From Fasciola hepatica (Eukaryota > Platyhelminthes > Trematoda > Plagiorchiida > Fasciolidae), in NCBI GenBank assembly GCA_948099385.1, contig CANUEZ040000013.1, positions 62,001-126,000 of the forward strand: DNA of 64,000 bases, written 5' to 3'. The position numbers and the translations under genes were made by a program. The notes under the pieces were generated by a model that ran no database searches, had not been told where the DNA came from, and saw only the letters and a list, made by a program, of their open reading frames with translations. Shown one piece after another: positions 7,801-20,403 of the stretch (positions within the stretch are counted from its first letter, which is position 1; the number at the start of each line of letters is the position of its first letter).

Positions 7801-10800
7801 TGATATAGCACCCTTCCGTCACTGGCTTTGAACGGTAACAACCCGCTTCCCACACAGCGATCGACTCCTATGATGGATGACTTCTCTGTAGGGGCCTAAG
7901 TACAACGAAGGCATTCCGTTATGAACAACCTACAGAGCTTGGTTACTGTTTGCAATTGAGTTGTAGGAGATTAGATTTGTATATAATATGATTCATCATG
8001 CAGCTTGAACGCTCAACTCACCAGTGAAAACCATGGAAGCACTGTACAGCTGTTTCATCCTTGTTGGGAATCATCAGCAGTGCACATCCACCGAGCCCCC
8101 ACGGGGACTCGAACCCGGGGTGAACCATTGTGAATCGAACACCTTAACCACAAGGATATCCGGGCTGGCTCTCAACGGTTTGTTGAACATATACACTACA
8201 TGATATAGCACCCTTCCGTCACTGGCTTTGAACGGTACCAACCCGCTTCCCACACAGCGATCGACTCCTATGATGGATGACTTCTCTGTAGGGGCCTAAG
8301 TACAACGAAGGCATTCCGTTATGAACAACCTACAGAGCTTGGTTACTGTTTGCAATTGAGTTGTAGGAGATTAGATTTGTATATAATATGATTCATCATG
8401 CAGCTTGAACGCTCAACTCACCATTGAAAACCATGGAAGCACTGTACAGCTGTTTCATCCTTGTTGGGAATCATCAGCAGTGCACATCCACCGAGCCCCC
8501 ACGGGGACTCGAACCCGGGGTGAACCATTGTGAATCGAACACCTTAACCACAAGGATATCCGGGCTGGCTCTCAACGGTTTGTTGAACATATACACTACA
8601 TGATATAGCACCCTTCCGTCACTGGCTTTGAACGGTAACAACCCGCTTCCCACACAGCGATCGACTCCTATGATGGATGACTTCTCTGTAGGGGCCTAAG
8701 TACAACGAAGGCATTCCGTTATGAACAACCTACAGAGCTTGGTTACTGTTTGCAATTGAGTTGTAGGAGATTAGATTTGTATATAATATGATTCATCATG
8801 CAGCTTGAACGCTCAACTCACCATTGAAAACCATGGAAGCACTGTACAGCTGTTTCATCCTTGTTGGGAATCATCAGCAGTGCACATCCACCGAGCCCCC
8901 ACGGGGACTCGAACCCGGGGTGAACGATTGTGAATCGAACACCTTAACCACAAGGATATCCGGGCTGGCTCTCAACGGTTTGTTGAACATATACACTACA
9001 TGATATAGCACCCTTCCGTCACTGGCTTTGAACGGTAACAACCCGCTTCCCACACAGCGATCGACTCCTATGATGGATGATTTCTCTGTAGGGGCCTAAG
9101 TACAACGAAGGCATTCCGTTATGAACAACCTACAGAGCTTGGTTACTGTTTGCAATTGAGTTGTAGGAGATTAGATTTGTATATAATATGATTCATCATG
9201 CAGCTTGAACGCTCAACTCACCATTGAAAACCATGGAAGCACTGTACAGCTGTTTCATCCTTGTTGGGAATCATCAGCAGTGCACATCCACCGAGCCCCC
9301 ACGGGGACTCGAACCCGGGGTGAACGATTGTGAATCGAACACCTTAACCACAAGGATATCCGGGCTGGCTATCAACGGTTTGTTGAACATATACACTACA
9401 TGATATAGCACCCTTCCGTCACTGGCTTTGAACGGTAACAACCCGCTTCCCACACAGCGATCGACTCCTATGATGGATGACTTCTCTGTAGGAGCCTAAG
9501 TACAACGAAGGCATTCCGTTATGAACAACCTACAGAGCTTGGTTACTGTTTGCAATTGAGTTGTAGGAGATTAGATTTGTATATAATATGATTCATCATG
9601 CAGCTTGAACGCTCAACTCACCATTGAAAACCATGGAAGCACTGTACAGCTGTTTCATCCTTGTTGGGAATCATCAGCAGTGCACATCCACCGAGCCCCC
9701 ACGGGGACTCGAACCCGGGGTGAACGATTGTGAATCGAACACCTTAACCACAAGGATATCCGGGCTGGCTCTCAACGGTTTGTTGAACATATACACTACA
9801 TGATATAGCACCCTTCCGTCACTGGCTTTGAACGGTAACAACCCGCTTCCCACACAGCGATCGACTCCTATGATGGATGACTTCTCTGTAGGGGCCTAAG
9901 TACAACGAAGGCATTCCGTTATGAACAACCTACAGAGCTTGGTTACTGTTTGCAATTGAGTTGTAGGAGATTAGATTTGTATATAATATGATTCATCATG
10001 CAGCTTGAACGCTCAACTCACCATTGAAAACCATGGAAGCACTGTACAGCTGTTTCATCCTTGTTGGGAATCATCAGCAGTGCACATCCACCGAGCCCCC
10101 ACGGGGACTCGAACCCGGGGTGAACCATTGTGAATCGAACACCTTAACCACAAGGATATCCGGGCTGGCTCTCAACGGTTTGTTGAACATATACACTACA
10201 TGATATAGCACCCTTCCGTCACTGGCTTTGAACGGTAACAACCCGCTTCCCACACAGCGATCGACTCCTATGATGGATGACTTCTCTGTAGGGGCCTAAG
10301 TACAACGAAGGCATTCCGTTATGAACAACCTACAGAGCTTGGTTACTGTTTGCAATTGAGTTGTAGGAGATTAGATTTGTATATAATATGATTCATCATG
10401 CAGCTTGAACGCTCAACTCACCATTGAAAACCATGGAAGCACTGTACAGCTGTTTCATCCTTGTTGGGAATCATCAGCAGTGCACATCCACCGAGCCCCC
10501 ACGGGGACTCGAACCCGGGGTGAACGATTGTGAATCGAACACCTTAACCACAAGGATATCCGGGCTGGCTCTCAACGGTTTGATGAACATATACACTACA
10601 TGATATAGCACCCTTCCGTCACTGGCTTTGAACGGTAACAACCCGCTTCCCACACAGCGATCGACTCCTATGATGGATGACTTCTCTGTAGGGGCCTAAG
10701 TACAACGAAGGCATTCCGTTATGAACAACCTACAGAGCTTGGTTACTGTTTGCAATTGAGTTGTAGGAGATTAGATTTGTATATAATATGATTCATCATG

Positions 10801-11232
10801 CAGCTTGAACGCTCAACTCACCATTGAAAACCATGGAAGCACTGTACAGCTGTTTCATCCTTGTTGGGAATCATCAGCAGTGCACATCCACCGAGCCCCC
10901 ACGGGGACTCGAACCCGGGGTGAACGATTGTGAATCGAACACCTTAACCACAAGGATATCCGGGCTGGCTCTCAACGGTTTGTTGAACATATACACTACA
11001 TGATATAGCACCCTTCCGTCACTGGCTTTGAACGGTAACAACCCGCTTCCCACACAGCGATCGACTCCTATGATGGATGACTTCTCTGTAGGGGCCTAAG
11101 TACAACGAAGGCATTCCGTTATGAACAACCTACAGAGCTTGGTTACTGTTTGCAATTGAGTTGTAGGAGATTAGATTTGTATATAATATGATTCATCATG
11201 CAGCTTGAACGCTCAACTCACCATTGAAAACC

Positions 11233-11291
11233 ATGGAAGCACTGTACAGCTGTTTCATCCTTGTTGGGAATCATCGGCAGTGCACATCCAC
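11233..11291 (-). pseudogene. Hammerhead copy with a broken core (unit 29)
   Basis: It carries the same U4-to-C core change as unit 13, in a unit that differs from unit 13 at unit base 124 (G here, C there). Either the change arose twice or it was copied 16 units along the array by gene conversion. Confidence 0.8.
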
Positions 11292-13693
11292 CGAGCCCCC
11301 ACGGGGACTCGAACCCGGGGTGAACGATTGTGAATCGAACACCTTAACCACAAGGATATCCGGGCTGGCTCTCAACGGTTTGTTGAACATATACACTACA
11401 TGATATAGCACCCTTCCGTCACTGGCTTTGAACGGTAACAACCCGCTTCCCACACAGCGATCGACTCCTATGATGGATGACTTCTCTGTAGGGGCCTAAG
11501 TACAACGAAGGCATTCCGTTATGAACAACCTACAGAGCTTGGTTACTGTTTGCAATTGAGTTGTAGGAGATTAGATTTGTATATAATATGATTCATCATG
11601 CAGCTTGAACGCTCAACTCACCATTGAAAACCATGGAAGCACTGTACAGCTGTTTCATCCTTGTTGGGAATCATCAGCAGTGCACATCCACCGAGCCCCC
11701 ACGGGGACTCGAACCCGGGGTGAACGATTGTGAATCGAACACCTTAACCACAAGGATATCCGGGCTGGCTCTCAACGGTTTGTTGAACATATACACTACA
11801 TGATATAGCACCCTTCCGTCACTGGCTTTGAACGGTAACAACCCGCTTCCCACACAGCGATCGACTCCTATGATGGATGACTTCTCTGTAGGGGCCTAAG
11901 TACAACGAAGGCATTCCGTTATGAACAACCTACAGAGCTTGGTTACTGTTTGCAATTGAGTTGTAGGAGATTAGATTTGTATATAATATGATTCATCATG
12001 CAGCTTGAACGCTCAACTCACCATTGAAAACCATGGAAGCACTGTACAGCTGTTTCATCCTTGTTGGGAATCATCAGCAGTGCACATCCACCGAGCCCCC
12101 ACGGGGACTCGAACCCGGGGTGAACCATTGTGAATCGAACACCTTAACCACAAGGATATCCGGGCTGGCTCTCAACGGTTTGTTGAACATATACACTACA
12201 TGATATAGCACCCTTCCGTCACTGGCTTTGAACGGTAACAACCCGCTTCCCACACAGCGATCGACTCCTATGATGGATGACTTCTCTGTAGGGGCCTAAG
12301 TACAACGAAGGCATTCCGTTATGAACAACCTACAGAGCTTGGTTACTGTTTGCAATTGAGTTGTAGGAGATTAGATTTGTATATAATATGATTCATCATG
12401 CAGCTTGAACGCTCAACTCACCATTGAAAACCATGGAAGCACTGTACAGCTGTTTCATCCTTGTTGGGAATCATCAGCAGTGCACATCCACCGAGCCCCC
12501 ACGGGGACTCGAACCCGGGGTGAACCATTGTGAATCGAACACCTTAACCACAAGGATATCCGGGCTGGCTCTCAACGGTTTGTTGAACATATACACTACA
12601 TGATATAGCACCCTTCCGTCACTGGCTTTGAACGGTAACAACCCGCTTCCCACACAGCGATCGACTCCTATGATGGATGACTTCTCTGTAGGGGCCTAAG
12701 TACAACGAAGGCATTCCGTTATGAACAACCTACAGAGCTTGGTTACTGTTTGCAATTGAGTTGTAGGAGATTAGATTTGTATATAATATGATTCATCATG
12801 CAGCTTGAACGCTCAACTCACCATTGAAAACCATGGAAGCACTGTACAGCTGTTTCATCCTTGTTGGGAATCATCAGCAGTGCACATCCACCGAGCCCCC
12901 ACGGGGACTCGAACCCGGGGTGAACGATTGTGAATCGAACACCTTAACCACAAGGATATCCGGGCTGGCTCTCAACGGTTTGTTGAACATATACACTACA
13001 TGATATAGCACCCTTCCGTCACTGGCTTTGAACGGTAACAACCCGCTTCCCACACAGCGATCGACTCCTATGATGGATGACTTCTCTGTAGGAGCCTAAG
13101 TACAACGAAGGCATTCCGTTATGAACAACCTACAGAGCTTGGTTACTGTTTGCAATTGAGTTGTAGGAGATTAGATTTGTATATAATATGATTCATCATG
13201 CAGCTTGAACGCTCAACTCACCATTGAAAACCATGGAAGCACTGTACAGCTGTTTCATCCTTGTTGGGAATCATCAGCAGTGCACATCCACCGAGCCCCC
13301 ACGGGGACTCGAACCCGGGGTGAACGATTGTGAATCGAACACCTTAACCACAAGGATATCCGGGCTGGCTCTCAACGGTTTGTTGAACATGTACACTACA
13401 TGATATAGCACCCTTCCGTCACTGGCTTTGAACGGTAACAACCCGCTTCCCACACAGCGATCGACTCCTATGATGGATGACTTCTCTGTAGGGGCCTAAG
13501 TACAACGAAGGCATTCCGTTATGAACAACCTACAGAGCTTGGTTACTGTTTGCAATTGAGTTGTAGGAGATTAGATTTGTATATAATATGATTCATCATG
13601 CAGCTTGAACGCTCAACTCACCATTGAAAACCATGGAAGCACTGTACAGCTGTTTCATCCTTGTTGGGAATCATCAGCAGTGCACATCCACCG

Positions 13694-13765
13694 AGCCCCC
13701 ACGGGGACTCGAACCCGGGGTGAACGATTGCGAATCGAACACCTTAACCACAAGGATATCCGGGC
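13694..13765 (-). tRNA. tRNA-like copy with CGC anticodon (unit 35)
   Basis: Plus-strand gattgcgaatcg replaces gattgtgaatcg, changing position 35 of the cloverleaf from A to G and the anticodon from CAC to CGC. The same change occurs at 19331 (unit 49), 20532 (unit 52), 32533 (unit 82) and 58947 (unit 148). All five have the G allele at unit base 124, so their anticodon stem pairs. Confidence 0.75.
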
Positions 13766-16700
13766 TGGCTCTCAACGGTTTGTTGAACATATACACTACA
13801 TGATATAGCACCCTTCCGTCACTGGCTTTGAACGGTAACAACCCGCTTCCCACACAGCGATCGACTCCTATGATGGATGACTTCTCTGTAGGGGCCTAAG
13901 TACAACGAAGGCATTCCGTTATGAACAACCTACAGAGCTTGGTTACTGTTTGCAATTGAGTTGTAGGAGATTAGATTTGTATATAATATGATTCATCATG
14001 CAGCTTGAACGCTCAACTCACCATTGAAAACCATGGAAGCACTGTACAGCTGTTTCATCCTTGTTGGGAATCATCAGCAGTGCACATCCACCGAGCCCCC
14101 ACGGGGACTCGAACCCGGGGTGAACCATTGTGAATCGAACACCTTAACCACAAGGATATCCGGGCTGGCTCTCAACGGTTTGTTGAACATATACACTACA
14201 TGATATAGCACCCTTCCGTCACTGGCTTTGAACGGTAACAACCCGCTTCCCACACAGCGATCGACTCCTATGATGGATGACTTCTCTGTAGGGGCCTAAG
14301 TACAACGAAGGCATTCCGTTATGAACAACCTACAGAGCTTGGTTACTGTTTGCAATTGAGTTGTAGGAGATTAGATTTGTATATAATATGATTCATCATG
14401 CAGCTTGAACGCTCAACTCACCATTGAAAACCATGGAAGCACTGTACAGCTGTTTCATCCTTGTTGGGAATCATCAGCAGTGCACATCCACCGAGCCCCC
14501 ACGGGGACTCGAACCCGGGGTGAACGATTGTGAATCGAACACCTTAACCACAAGGATATCCGGGCTGGCTCTCAACGGTTTGTTGAACATATACACTACA
14601 TGATATAGCACCCTTCCGTCACTGGCTTTGAACGGTAACAACCCGCTTCCCACACAGCGATCGACTCCTATGATGGATGACTTCTCTGTAGGAGCCTAAG
14701 TACAACGAAGGCATTCCGTTATGAACAACCTACAGAGCTTGGTTACTGTTTGCAATTGAGTTGTAGGAGATTAGATTTGTATATAATATGATTCATCATG
14801 CAGCTTGAACGCTCAACTCACCATTGAAAACCATGGAAGCACTGTACAGCTGTTTCATCCTTGTTGGGAATCATCAGCAGTGCACATCCACCGAGCCCCC
14901 ACGGGGACTCGAACCCGGGGTGAACCATTGTGAATCGAACACCTTAACCACAAGGATATCCGGGCTGGCTCTCAACGGTTTGTTGAACATATACACTACA
15001 TGATATAGCACCCTTCCGTCACTGGCTTTGAACGGTAACAACCCGCTTCCCACACAGCGATCGACTCCTATGATGGATGACTTCTCTGTAGGGGCCTAAG
15101 TACAACGAAGGCATTCTGTTATGAACAACCTACAGAGCTTGGTTACTGTTTGCAATTGAGTTGTAGGAGATTAGATTTGTATATAATATGATTCATCATG
15201 CAGCTTGAACGCTCAACTCACCATTGAAAACCATGGAAGCACTGTACAGCTGTTTCATCCTTGTTGGGAATCATCAGCAGTGCACATCCACCGAGCCCCC
15301 ACGGGGACTCGAACCCGGGGTGAACGATTGTGAATCGAACACCTTAACCACAAGGATATCCGGGCTGGCTCTCAACGGTTTGTTGAACATATACACTACA
15401 TGATATAGCACCCTTCCGTCACTGGCTTTGAACGGTAACAACCCGCTTCCCACACAGCGATCGACTCCTATGATGGATGACTTCTCTGTAGGGGCCTAAG
15501 TACAACGAAGGCATTCCGTTATGAACAACCTACAGAGCTTGGTTACTGTTTGCAATTGAGTTGTAGGAGATTAGATTTGTATATAATATGATTCATCATG
15601 CAGCTTGAACGCTCAACTCACCATTGAAAACCATGGAAGCACTGTACAGCTGTTTCATCCTTGTTGGGAATCATCAGCAGTGCACATCCACCGAGCCCCC
15701 ACGGGGACTCGAACCCGGGGTGAACCATTGTGAATCGAACACCTTAACCACAAGGATATCCGGGCTGGCTCTCAACGGTTTGTTGAACATATACACTACA
15801 TGATATAGCACCCTTCCGTCACTGGCTTTGAACGGTAACAACCCGCTTCCCACACAGCGATCGACTCCTATGATGGATGACTTCTCTGTAGGGGCCTAAG
15901 TACAACGAAGGAATTCCGTTATGAACAACCTACAGAGCTTGGTTACTGTTTGCAATTGAGTTGTAGGAGATTAGATTTGTATATAATATGATTCATCATG
16001 CAGCTTGAACGCTCAACTCACCATTGAAAACCATGGAAGCACTGTACAGCTGTTTCATCCTTGTTGGGAATCATCAGCAGTGCACATCCACCGAGCCCCC
16101 ACGGGGACTCGAACCCGGGGTGAACCATTGTGAATCGAACACCTTAACCACAAGGATATCCGGGCTGGCTCTCAACGGTTTGTTGAACATATACACTACA
16201 TGATATAGCACCCTTCCGTCACTGGCTTTGAACGGTAACAACCCGCTTCCCACACAGCGATCGACTCCTATGATGGATGACTTCTCTGTAGGGGCCTAAG
16301 TACAACGAAGGCATTCCGTTATGAACAACCTACAGAGCTTGGTTACTGTTTGCAATTGAGTTGTAGGAGATTAGATTTGTATATAATATGATTCATCATG
16401 CAGCTTGAACGCTCAACTCACCATTGAAAACCATGGAAGCACTGTACAGCTGTTTCATCCTTGTTGGGAATCATCAGCAGTGCACATCCACCGAGCCCCC
16501 ACGGGGACTCGAACCCGGGGTGAACGATTGTGAATCGAACACCTTAACCACAAGGATATCCGGGCTGGCTCTCAACGGTTTGTTGAACATGTACACTACA
16601 TGATATAGCACCCTTCCGTCACTGGCTTTGAACGGTAACAACCCGCTTCCCACACAGCGATCGACTCCTATGATGGATGACTTCTCTGTAGGGGCCTAAG

Positions 16701-19700
16701 TACAACGAAGGCATTCCGTTATGAACAACCTACAGAGCTCGGTTACTGTTTGCAATTGAGTTGTAGGAGATTAGATTTGTATATAATATGATTCATCATG
16801 CAGCTTGAACGCTCAACTCACCATTGAAAACCATGGAAGCACTGTACAGCTGTTTCATCCTTGTTGGGAATCATCAGCAGTGCACATCCACCGAGCCCCC
16901 ACGGGGACTCGAACCCGGGGTGAACGATTGTGAATCGAACACCTTAACCACAAGGATATCCGGGCTGGCTCTCAACGGTTTGTTGAACATGTACACTACA
17001 TGATATAGCACCCTTCCGTCACTGGCTTTGAACGGTAACAACCCGCTTCCCACACAGCGATCGACTCCTATGATGGATGACTTCTCTGTAGGGGCCTAAG
17101 TACAACGAAGGCATTCCGTTATGAACAACCTACAGAGCTTGGTTACTGTTTGCAATTGAGTTGTAGGAGATTAGATTTGTATATAATATGATTCATCATG
17201 CAGCTTGAACGCTCAACTCACCATTGAAAACCATGGAAGCACTGTACAGCTGTTTCATCCTTGTTGGGAATCATCAGCAGTGCACATCCACCGAGCCCCC
17301 ACGGGGACTCGAACCCGGGGTGAACGATTGTGAATCGAACACCTTAACCACAAGGATATCCGGGCTGGCTCTCAACGGTTTGTTGAACATATACACTACA
17401 TGATATAGCACCCTTCCGTCACTGGCTTTGAACGGTAACAACCCGCTTCCCACACAGCGATCGACTCCTATGATGGATGACTTCTCTGTAGGGGCCTAAG
17501 TACAACGAAGGCATTCCGTTATGAACAACCTACAGAGCTTGGTTACTGTTTGCAATTGAGTTGTAGGAGATTAGATTTGTATATAATATGATTCATCATG
17601 CAGCTTGAACGCTCAACTCACCATTGAAAACCATGGAAGCACTGTACAGCTGTTTCATCCTTGTTGGGAATCATCAGCAGTGCACATCCACCGAGCCCCC
17701 ACGGGGACTCGAACCCGGGGTGAACGATTGTGAATCGAACACCTTAACCACAAGGATATCCGGGCTGGCTCTCAACGGTTTGTTGAACATGTACACTACA
17801 TGATATAGCACCCTTCCGTCACTGGCTTTGAACGGTAACAACCCGCTTCCCACACAGCGATCGACTCCTATGATGGATGACTTCTCTGTAGGGGCCTAAG
17901 TACAACGAAGGCATTCCGTTATGAACAACCTACAGAGCTTGGTTACTGTTTGCAATTGAGTTGTAGGAGATTAGATTTGTATATAATATGATTCATCATG
18001 CAGCTTGAACGCTCAACTCACCATTGAAAACCATGGAAGCACTGTACAGCTGTTTCATCCTTGTTGGGAATCATCAGCAGTGCACATCCACCGAGCCCCC
18101 ACGGGGACTCGAACCCGGGGTGAACGATTGTGAATCGAACACCTTAACCACAAGGATATCCGGGCTGGCTCTCAACGGTTTGTTGAACATATACACTACA
18201 TGATATAGCACCCTTCCGTCACTGGCTTTGAACGGTAACAACCCGCTTCCCACACAGCGATCGACTCCTATGATGGATGACTTCTCTGTAGGGGCCTAAG
18301 TACAACGAAGGCATTCCGTTATGAACAACCTACAGAGCTTGGTTACTGTTTGCAATTGAGTTGTAGGAGATTAGATTTGTATATAATATGATTCATCATG
18401 CAGCTTGAACGCTCAACTCACCATTGAAAACCATGGAAGCACTGTACAGCTGTTTCATCCTTGTTGGGAATCATCAGCAGTGCACATCCACCGAGCCCCC
18501 ACGGGGACTCGAACCCGGGGTGAACCATTGTGAATCGAACACCTTAACCACAAGGATATCCGGGCTGGCTCTCAACGGTTTGTTGAACATATACACTACA
18601 TGATATAGCACCCTTCCGTCACTGGCTTTGAACGGTAACAACCCGCTTCCCACACAGCGATCGACTCCTATGATGGATGACTTCTCTGTAGGGGCCTAAG
18701 TACAACGAAGGAATTCCGTTATGAACAACCTACAGAGCTTGGTTACTGTTTGCAATTGAGTTGTAGGAGATTAGATTTGTATATAATATGATTCATCATG
18801 CAGCTTGAACGCTCAACTCACCATTGAAAACCATGGAAGCACTGTACAGCTGTTTCATCCTTGTTGGGAATCATCAGCAGTGCACATCCACCGAGCCCCC
18901 ACGGGGACTCGAACCCGGGGTGAACCATTGTGAATCGAACACCTTAACCACAAGGATATCCGGGCTGGCTCTCAACGGTTTGTTGAACATATACACTACA
19001 TGATATAGCACCCTTCCGTCACTGGCTTTGAACGGTAACAACCCGCTTCCCACACAGCGATCGACTCCTATGATGGATGACTTCTCTGTAGGGGCCTAAG
19101 TACAACGAAGGCATTCCGTTATGAACAACCTACAGAGCTTGGTTACTGTTTGCAATTGAGTTGTAGGAGATTAGATTTGTATATTATATGATTCATCATG
19201 CAGCTTGAACGCTCAACTCACCATTGAAAACCATGGAAGCACTGTACAGCTGTTTCATCCTTGTTGGGAATCATCAGCAGTGCACATCCACCGAGCCCCC
19301 ACGGGGACTCGAACCCGGGGTGAACGATTGCGAATCGAACACCTTAACCACAAGGATATCCGGGCTGGCTCTCAACGGTTTGTTGAACATATACACTACA
19401 TGATATAGCACCCTTCCGTCACTGGCTTTGAACGGTAACAACCCGCTTCCCACACAACGATCGACTCCTATGATGGATGACTTCTCTGTAGGGGCCTAAG
19501 TACAACGAAGGCATTCCGTTATGAACAACCTACAGAGCTTGGTTACTGTTTGCAATTGAGTTGTAGGAGATTAGATTTGTATATAATATGATTCATCATG
19601 CAGCTTGAACGCTCAACTCACCATTGAAAACCATGGAAGCACTGTACAGCTGTTTCATCCTTGTTGGGAATCATCAGCAGTGCACATCCACCGAGCCCCC

Positions 19701-20403
19701 ACGGGGACTCGAACCCGGGGTGAACGATTGTGAATCGAACACCTTAACCACAAGGATATCCGGGCTGGCTCTCAACGGTTTGTTGAACATATACACTACA
19801 TGATATAGCACCCTTCCGTCACTGGCTTTGAACGGTAACAAACCCGCTTCCCACACAGCGATCGACTCCTATGATGGATGACTTCTCTGTAGGGGCCTAA
19901 GTACAACGAAGGAATTCCGTTATGAACAACCTACAGAGCTTGGTTACTGTTTGCAATTGAGTTGTAGGAGATTAGATTTGTATATAATATGATTCATCAT
20001 GCAGCTTGAACGCTCAACTCACCATTGAAAACCATGGAAGCACTGTACAGCTGTTTCATCCTTGTTGGGAATCATCAGCAGTGCACATCCACCGAGCCCC
20101 CACGGGGACTCGAACCCGGGGTGAACGATTGTGAATCGAACACCTTAACCACAAGGATATCCGGGCTGGCTCTCAACGGTTTGTTGAACATATACACTAC
20201 ATGATATAGCACCCTTCCGTCACTGGCTTTGAACGGTAACAACCCGCTTCCCACACAACGATCGACTCCTATGATGGATGACTTCTCTGTAGGGGCCTAA
20301 GTACAACGAAGGCATTCCGTTATGAACAACCTACAGAGCTTGGTTACTGTTTGCAATTGAGTTGTAGGAGATTAGATTTGTATATGATATGATTCATCAT
20401 GCA

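Larger units (their letters stand above)
1..8402. repeat. Left subfamily block: variable mosaic (units 1-21)
   Basis: These units carry many variants rare elsewhere. cagtgaaaacc replaces cattgaaaacc beside the terminator in units 6, 10, 11, 12, 14, 17, 19 and 21, and in no other unit I could find. cccgcacarcg occurs in units 9, 14, 16, 17 and 18; gatgaacat in units 8, 12 and 19 (also 27); ggctatcaac in units 6 and 15 (also 24 and 80). Units 7 and 18 share a two-part change, cggtcacaaaccc. The block is less homogenised than its right neighbour. Confidence 0.8.
8403..20403. repeat. Homogeneous subfamily block (units 22-51)
   Basis: Units here stay very close to consensus; they differ mainly by the C/G dimorphism at unit base 124 and by isolated substitutions. 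Examples are catgtacac (units 34, 42, 43, 45), ggaattcc (units 40, 47, 50) and the ribozyme-core variant in unit 29. Only unit 50 is 401 bp long. Confidence 0.7.

Noticed and set aside
13605..13808. Plus-strand open frames of 67 codons in units 35, 49, 52 and 148
   Set aside because: They appear only in units where gattgtg became gattgcg, losing a TGA stop. They start at a TTG and run antisense through the ribozyme and tRNA-like domain; this is not a gene.
15903..15918. Functional meaning of the ggaattcc variant (units 40, 47, 50 and others)
   Set aside because: It creates a GAATTC site but lies in the loop of the inverted repeat and looks like a neutral subfamily marker.
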